Shown: positions 59,217-64,000 of the stretch, piece after piece | Layout of the letters: the number at the start of each line of letters is the position of its first letter | Numbering within the stretch: the stretch's first letter is position 1 | Source: Poriferisodalis sp965204125 | GTDB taxonomy: Bacteria; Actinomycetota; Acidimicrobiia; Acidimicrobiales; Poriferisodalaceae | DNA length: 64,000 nt | Assembly (NCBI RefSeq): GCF_965204125.1 | Contig: NZ_OZ241968.1 | Coordinates: forward strand, 1,364,001-1,428,000 | Direction: 5' to 3' | Position numbers and translations under genes: made by a program | Notes under the pieces: model-generated | Seen by the model: the letters and a program-made list of their open reading frames with translations, nothing else | Told to the model about the DNA's origin: nothing | Database searches by the model: none

Positions 59217-62141
59217 ATGAGTCTGCGCTCACTGCGTCTCAGCGATCTGCATCGAGAGGCTGCAGCAGCGCGCGCACTCCACAAAATTGTTTTCGAGACG
59301 TTTGGGCATTGCACATCATTGGAACTAGCGAAGCTCGTAGCGAACGCGACCGAGAACATCACGAGTGACGATTTCCCAGAGGCCGTTCGCCTCGATTCCC
59401 AGTTTCTTGAACTTCGTCGGATCCTTACTCGGACTGAATGGCAGTTGCTTCCGCTTACCGCTCAACAGTTGCGCGAAGGAATCAGACCCCACTTTGCTGT
59501 CGACGAGAAGCGCGTTCGGGAAGTTGAGCGAAAGCGCCGGAACGAACAACGACGCCGCCAAGAGCGACAACGTGAGCGCGACAGAGAGCTTGAATTTCTG
59601 GAGCGAAAGGCTGTCGCAGAAGCGCGCCTGAAGGAGGCGCGTCGCTCAGAAATCGAAACCGCGTGCACCGAGGCCTTCGAACGTGACTTCCTTGGCGCCG
59701 ATGCAAGTTGCGTCACTCTGCTGAAGCCGGGGGTCTACGAAGAGGACGACTACCGACAGGACAAGGCCCGCTTCGTGCGGAACTGGGCAAGACAGCAACT
59801 GGGCCTTGATCTAGACGACGAACAGGCTGCCGCGGTAGGAGCGGTCGCGGGCAACGTACTGGTCACGGCGCGCGCAGGATCCGGCAAGACGCGGGTGCTG
59901 ACGACCCGAGCCATCTTTCTGCAGCAGCACTGCGGGGTGCCGCCAAGTCAGATCATGCTGCTCGCGTTCAACCGTGCGGCCGCGGCAGAGATGCAGAACC
60001 GACTGCGAGACCAACTGGGCGACAGCATTCCGCACGTAATGACGTTCCACGCGCTCGGCCACGCCCTCGCCCCACCACAAAAAGAGGGAAAGCGGTTGCT
60101 CTACGACGACAGAGACGACGGCAAACTGCATCTGACCGAGGTGGTTCAGCAGGTCATCGATGAATTCGTGCGAGACGACCAGTGGCACGGTCGCATCCGC
60201 GATCTCATGCTGGCGCATTTTGAGGCCGACTGGGGCCGCATCGAGTCCGGCGGCTATCACCTGAGCGGTGACGAGTTCATTCGGTTCCGCCGTTCGCTTA
60301 CCCATGAGACGCTGAATGGCGAACGCGTCCGAAACTTCGGGCAGCAGGCCATTGCGAACGTGCTTCTTGAACACGACATCCCGTACCGGTTCGATCACGG
60401 ATTCGACTGGAGCGGCCGTCGGCTCCGCGCCGACTTCTTCATTCGCGTTAGTCACGAAAACTCGATCTACATCCGGTACATCGATGCGGCCGATAGGCGA
60501 CCGCGGGACGACGATGAGTGGACGCTGCTCCGCGAGTCGATCGAGAGTGGGGTCTTCAAGGGCAGGCTCCTCGAGATCACACAGGAAGAACTGCTGGGTC
60601 TTGGTGCGGCGGGGTTCGTCTCTCACCTGTGCGCAAGGCTGACGGAGTACGGCGCGTCACCGAGCCCCATAGGCCGAGACGAACTGTGGCAGAAGATCAA
60701 AGACCGCGCGGTCGACGATTTCAGCAAAGCCATGGAGCAATTCGTCGGGCGCTGCCGACAGCGCAATTGGTCTCCATCCGACTTGAACATGGAGATCATC
60801 CGACACGAGACACTACCCGGAGCATCCCACTCGGAGTTGGAGTTCTACCAAATCGGAGCCGCTGTGTACAGCGAGTACCTGCAGAGACTGGAGCGCGACC
60901 GGCGTGAGGATTTCAACGGCCTCATGATCAAGGCTGCGGAAGCAGTCGATGCAGGCAGGCTGCGCTTCGCGCGAAAGGGCTACAGCGGATCCGTCTTGGA
61001 TCTGCGCTACGTCCACATCGACGAGTACCAAGACTTCTCCAGGTCGTTCCACAACCTGACGCAGGCAATGCGGCGCCACAACCCGAGGCTGGAAACATTC
61101 AGCGTCGGGGATGACTGGCAGGCGATCAATGGCTTCGCTGGCTCCGATCTCCAGTACTTCAGAAACTTTGGCACGCACTTCTCGCCTGCAATGTCAAGGA
61201 CCATCTCCCGCAACTATCGATCAGCTCGCCGCATCGTCGAGGCCAGCAATCTCTTGCTCGGCACGGAAGACACCCAGGCCCGACCGGTGCATGCGGACGA
61301 GGGCCGCGTTTACGTGTGTGATCTGGAGTCATTCAGACCGCTCCCGAGCGAGCGAAAGGGCCGCGAAGACTCCGGCATCTCGACGACTAGCGAGGGTTTC
61401 GAAATGGCGATTGGCCGACTGGCGTACCACGCGGCACAGCAAGGCTCGGTTGTTTTGCTCAACCGGACTCGCAACCCAGACGTGATCCCAGGCGGCAAAT
61501 TGAGCCCGGCGCTCAAGACGCTTCGCGAGACGTTGCCGAGAGAGCTACAGGAGCGCGTCGCCATCAGTACGGCGCACAAGTACAAGGGTCTCGAGCAGGA
61601 CACGGTCATCATCTTGGACGCCGTAGCGAACCACTATCCGCTCATTCATCCTCACTGGATGTTCGGACGGATCTTCGGTGACACGCTCGACACAATCGCG
61701 CAAGACGAGCGCCGCCTCTTCTACGTGGCACTGACTCGCGCCAAGAAGAGCCTCTACATCTGCACGCAAGGCAGCAAGAGGAGTCCGTTCCTGGTCAACA
61801 TCGTTCGAAGTCCTTCGGTCGAGCAGTTGGACTGGCACAGCTTGGTTCCGATACCGCGCGATGGACCTGAGCTCTGCGCAATCCGAGTTCACAACTCATA
61901 CGACGCTCACAAGATTCTGAAGGCCGACGGCTTCACGTTCATGGGTGCAGAGGCTTGGAAGGACAGGCACTGGCTGAAGGTGATGCGCCGCCACGAAGTG
62001 ACAGTCGACTGGATCCGCGATGCGCCGTGGAACGATGGACACGTCGTCATCAAGATCTTCGATGCGGCCGGCGACTTGGTCTGGTCATCAGAGACAGGTG
62101 ACCTCAGCGACTGGGACGCCGCAAAGACCTTGGGTTCGTAG
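59217..62141 (+). CDS. UvrD/HelD-like SF1 DNA helicase
   Basis: A 974-residue SF1A helicase. A charged coiled coil (residues 95-150, rich in Arg and Glu) precedes Walker A VTARAGSGKTRVLTTRAIFL near residue 217. An inserted domain (about 395-440: FDHGFDWSGRRLRADFFIRV) occupies the position of the nuclease-like insert of helicase IV. Motif II is YVHIDEYQDFSRSF, motif III VGDDWQAINGFAG, motif V/VI STAHKYKGLEQDTVIILD and FYVALTRAKKSLY. AAGGAGAGG precedes the ATG. The next gene starts two bases after its stop, which implies a two-gene unit. A defence or repair role is inferred. Confidence 0.87.
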   Translation: MSLRSLRLSDLHREAAAARALHKIVFETFGHCTSLELAKLVANATENITSDDFPEAVRLDSQFLELRRILTRTEWQLLPLTAQQLREGIRPHFAVDEKRVREVERKRRNEQRRRQERQRERDRELEFLERKAVAEARLKEARRSEIETACTEAFERDFLGADASCVTLLKPGVYEEDDYRQDKARFVRNWARQQLGLDLDDEQAAAVGAVAGNVLVTARAGSGKTRVLTTRAIFLQQHCGVPPSQIMLLAFNRAAAAEMQNRLRDQLGDSIPHVMTFHALGHALAPPQKEGKRLLYDDRDDGKLHLTEVVQQVIDEFVRDDQWHGRIRDLMLAHFEADWGRIESGGYHLSGDEFIRFRRSLTHETLNGERVRNFGQQAIANVLLEHDIPYRFDHGFDWSGRRLRADFFIRVSHENSIYIRYIDAADRRPRDDDEWTLLRESIESGVFKGRLLEITQEELLGLGAAGFVSHLCARLTEYGASPSPIGRDELWQKIKDRAVDDFSKAMEQFVGRCRQRNWSPSDLNMEIIRHETLPGASHSELEFYQIGAAVYSEYLQRLERDRREDFNGLMIKAAEAVDAGRLRFARKGYSGSVLDLRYVHIDEYQDFSRSFHNLTQAMRRHNPRLETFSVGDDWQAINGFAGSDLQYFRNFGTHFSPAMSRTISRNYRSARRIVEASNLLLGTEDTQARPVHADEGRVYVCDLESFRPLPSERKGREDSGISTTSEGFEMAIGRLAYHAAQQGSVVLLNRTRNPDVIPGGKLSPALKTLRETLPRELQERVAISTAHKYKGLEQDTVIILDAVANHYPLIHPHWMFGRIFGDTLDTIAQDERRLFYVALTRAKKSLYICTQGSKRSPFLVNIVRSPSVEQLDWHSLVPIPRDGPELCAIRVHNSYDAHKILKADGFTFMGAEAWKDRHWLKVMRRHEVTVDWIRDAPWNDGHVVIKIFDAAGDLVWSSETGDLSDWDAAKTLGS

Positions 62142-62143
62142 CA

Positions 62144-64000
62144 GTGACGCCGAGTTCCGCCGACGCTTCGCCGAGCGTGCGCTACTCGCCGGGCTTCAGG
62201 GACTCCGTCCTCTGTCTCACCAAGCCCGAGCAGAATCAGGTCAACGCTGCGGTGATGCTCTATTTGGAGAACCCGGCACTGCCGGGACTGAAGCTCAAGA
62301 AGCTGCGCGGCAAGAGCCCGGCCGGTCAGCTGTGGTCGATGCGCGCATCTCAGGAACTCCGCATCCTTCTGAGGCGCAACGGCCTGGTCGCCGATCTCGT
62401 GCACGCCGGTCACCATGACGAGGCGTTACTCAAGGCCGCGCTGATTGGACCGGCAGAGCCCGCGCCACCCGTACCGGAACCCGAAGCTCCGACCGCCGCC
62501 GATGGAGATTTGAAGCAGGCGGCCACGAGACGCCATGACAAGCCAACAGCGTCGCATGAGCCGGACCCTCTTGCGACACCGACCGAGGCAAAGGAACAAC
62601 CTCTGCTGTGGATGTGGCCTGTTGACGCCCTGCGTGACTATCTCGATGCGCACCGCCGTGCATCTGCCGGCGGGAATCAGAATGATCACATCCCCGTTGT
62701 CTCAGCTGCACAGGCAGTGATGCTTGTAAGGGCGACTGAAGATGACGCGGAGGATGTGCTGCTGGCTGGTTGGCCTGGAGATGCCAATGCGCCTGTTCGC
62801 GCACGACTGCTCGACCTTCTCGTCGATCTGTCTGAGTTGCCCCCACAGGAGTGGCGCGAGGCGCAGCTGACCGCGGACGAAACGGCTGCGGTCGAGCGGT
62901 TCGCCAGAGACATCACCGAGAAGGGGGCGGCTGCAGCGCTGTCGGTCGAACTTGGCACCGAGGGCCTGCGGCAGCTTGCGACGGCGCCTATCGAAGCGTG
63001 GATGCTCTTCCTGCATCCTGACCAACGCGAGATAGTCGAGCGCAGCTTCGCTGGCCCGGCGCGCGTCAGCGGCTCGGCGGGTACAGGCAAGACGACGGCG
63101 GCGCTGCATCGGGCAGCGTGGCTTGCCCGGCACCCGCCCGAGGCCGACATGTTCGGTGCTGAACCGCTGCCGATCCTGTTCACCACGTACGTGAAGACCT
63201 TGGTGCCCGTCCTCGAGGCGCTCTATGGGCGGCTGCCTGGCTCGGTGTCCGGTGCTGTCACGTTCACCAACATCGATTTGGCTGCAGCCGAGCTGTGCGA
63301 GGAAGCTGGTGACCTGCGCAGCTGGAACGGGGTGCAGAACGAGAACGCGTTCGCGCTCGCCAAGAAGGAGATCGTCAAGCCGGGCACACCGCTGCACGAA
63401 CTGGGCTGCTCTGACGACTACCTGCGCGAGGAAATCCAACGAGTCATCATCGGCCGCGGCATCGATGATCTCGACAGCTATCTGGGCATCGACCGGATTG
63501 GTCGTGAGATGCCCTTCCGGCCCGCCGTGCGGGAACAGGTCTGGGAACTTCGCCTCGCGTGGCGCGATCTCATGGACGCCAAGGGCCTTGAGCACTTCGA
63601 AGACCGGATACGACGCGCCCGCGACTACGCACGTTCGCTCGCAGAGCCGCGCTACCGCACGGTCATCGTCGACGAGGCACAGGACCTCACTCAGACCGGC
63701 CTTGAACTCCTGTGCGCACTCGTCGCTCGTCGTATTCCGACACCGCAGGGCCCTTCCCGCCAGGAGTTGGGGCCGGATTCGGTACTGATTGCGGGAGATG
63801 TTGCGCAGCGCGTCTACCCCGGCGGCTACACGCTGCTGTCTGCCGGAGTCGACGTGCGTGGCCGCAGCCACAACCTCGGGCGCAACTATCGCAACACGCG
63901 AAGGATCATCGAGGCAGCCATCGCGTGCGCTGGCAGCTTCACTGTCGCAGACCTTGAGGCCGAGCAGCCAAGCGGTTCGTCTCCGCGCCGCAGTGACGCC
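62144..64000 (+). CDS. RelE/ParE-like domain fused to UvrD-type helicase (cut by window edge)
   Basis: The open frame runs from GTG 62144 to the window end without a stop (619 residues visible). Residues 15-110 look like a RelE/ParE toxin fold: LKLKKLRGKSPAGQLWSMRA, then ELRILLRRNGLVADLVHAGH and HDEALLKAAL. A Pro/Ala/Glu-rich linker follows. Helicase motifs appear from about residue 290: FLHPDQREIVERSF, Walker A VSGSAGTGKTTAALHRAAWL, motif II TVIVDEAQDLTQTG, motif III GDVAQRVYPGG and LGRNYRNTRRIIEAA. The C-terminal motifs lie outside the window. Similar RelE-helicase fusions are known; their function is not settled. Confidence 0.82.
   Translation, partial: MTPSSADASPSVRYSPGFRDSVLCLTKPEQNQVNAAVMLYLENPALPGLKLKKLRGKSPAGQLWSMRASQELRILLRRNGLVADLVHAGHHDEALLKAALIGPAEPAPPVPEPEAPTAADGDLKQAATRRHDKPTASHEPDPLATPTEAKEQPLLWMWPVDALRDYLDAHRRASAGGNQNDHIPVVSAAQAVMLVRATEDDAEDVLLAGWPGDANAPVRARLLDLLVDLSELPPQEWREAQLTADETAAVERFARDITEKGAAAALSVELGTEGLRQLATAPIEAWMLFLHPDQREIVERSFAGPARVSGSAGTGKTTAALHRAAWLARHPPEADMFGAEPLPILFTTYVKTLVPVLEALYGRLPGSVSGAVTFTNIDLAAAELCEEAGDLRSWNGVQNENAFALAKKEIVKPGTPLHELGCSDDYLREEIQRVIIGRGIDDLDSYLGIDRIGREMPFRPAVREQVWELRLAWRDLMDAKGLEHFEDRIRRARDYARSLAEPRYRTVIVDEAQDLTQTGLELLCALVARRIPTPQGPSRQELGPDSVLIAGDVAQRVYPGGYTLLSAGVDVRGRSHNLGRNYRNTRRIIEAAIACAGSFTVADLEAEQPSGSSPRRSDA

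Overview
The window is high-GC actinobacterial DNA, most likely from the class Acidimicrobiia (Ilumatobacter/Acidimicrobium-like; this is inferred, since no rRNA is present). Supporting genes are a WhiB regulator, a mycothiol-type MshA glycosyltransferase paired with a YbjN protein, an F420-type luciferase-family oxidoreductase, a ClpS/DUF2017 pair, a caa3 cytochrome oxidase locus with CtaA and CtaB, and actinobacterial oligoribonuclease. There are four ordinary tRNA genes (Phe, Asp, Glu, Lys) and no CRISPR array.

Layout. 1-12 kb: housekeeping (purM, an ACT-domain malic enzyme, tRNAs, a YcaQ/AlkX-like glycosylase, rpmB-rpmG, an LLM oxidoreductase, a Nudix hydrolase, a two-component system, clpS, ctaA). 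11.5-20.1 kb: ctaB and the caa3 oxidase operon. Between ctaB and ctaC lies a second set of oxidase-like membrane genes whose subunit I homologue has lost every haem and copper ligand. 20.1-35.7 kb: a DNA phosphorothioation (Dnd) island. dndCDE run leftward, dndA and a Dnd-associated methyltransferase run rightward, and a tightly overlapping five-gene leftward operon carries the likely restriction functions (sigma-like HTH protein, PLD-SF2 helicase, a 59-residue protein, an SMC-like ATPase, Dnd-associated protein 4). No dndB and no dndFGH are present. A decayed copy of the dndC 3' end and an AlbA/Schlafen-type ATP-binding protein sit at the right edge. 35.9-39.4 kb: a uracil/xanthine-type permease with an unusual C-terminal domain, followed by a gene that appears split by a TGA codon. 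The TGA lies in a C-TGA-G-S-C context and is followed by a good bacterial SECIS-like hairpin, so I read the gene as a UGSC-family selenoprotein. 39.5-59.1 kb: housekeeping again (serS, two crcB genes, ccdA/tlpA, whiB, orn, a K+ channel, dut, moaD, mshA, proC, SAM hydrolase, hemA-hemC-hemD-hemL). 59.2-64 kb: a second accessory segment with two adjacent UvrD/HelD-like SF1 helicases. The second starts with a RelE/ParE-like domain and runs off the window.

How the genes work together. CtaA and CtaB make haem A/O for the caa3 oxidase (CtaC-CtaD-CtaE-CtaF). The hem cluster makes tetrapyrrole precursors from glutamyl-tRNA. CcdA and TlpA handle thiol-redox maturation of exported proteins. In the Dnd island DndA supplies sulfur, DndCDE insert it into the DNA backbone, and the opposite operon is expected to attack unmodified DNA.

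The items I consider most worth a second look are the TGA-containing UGSC gene, the ligand-less oxidase paralogue module, the Dnd island with its non-canonical restriction operon and dndC relic, and the RelE-helicase tandem at the right edge.
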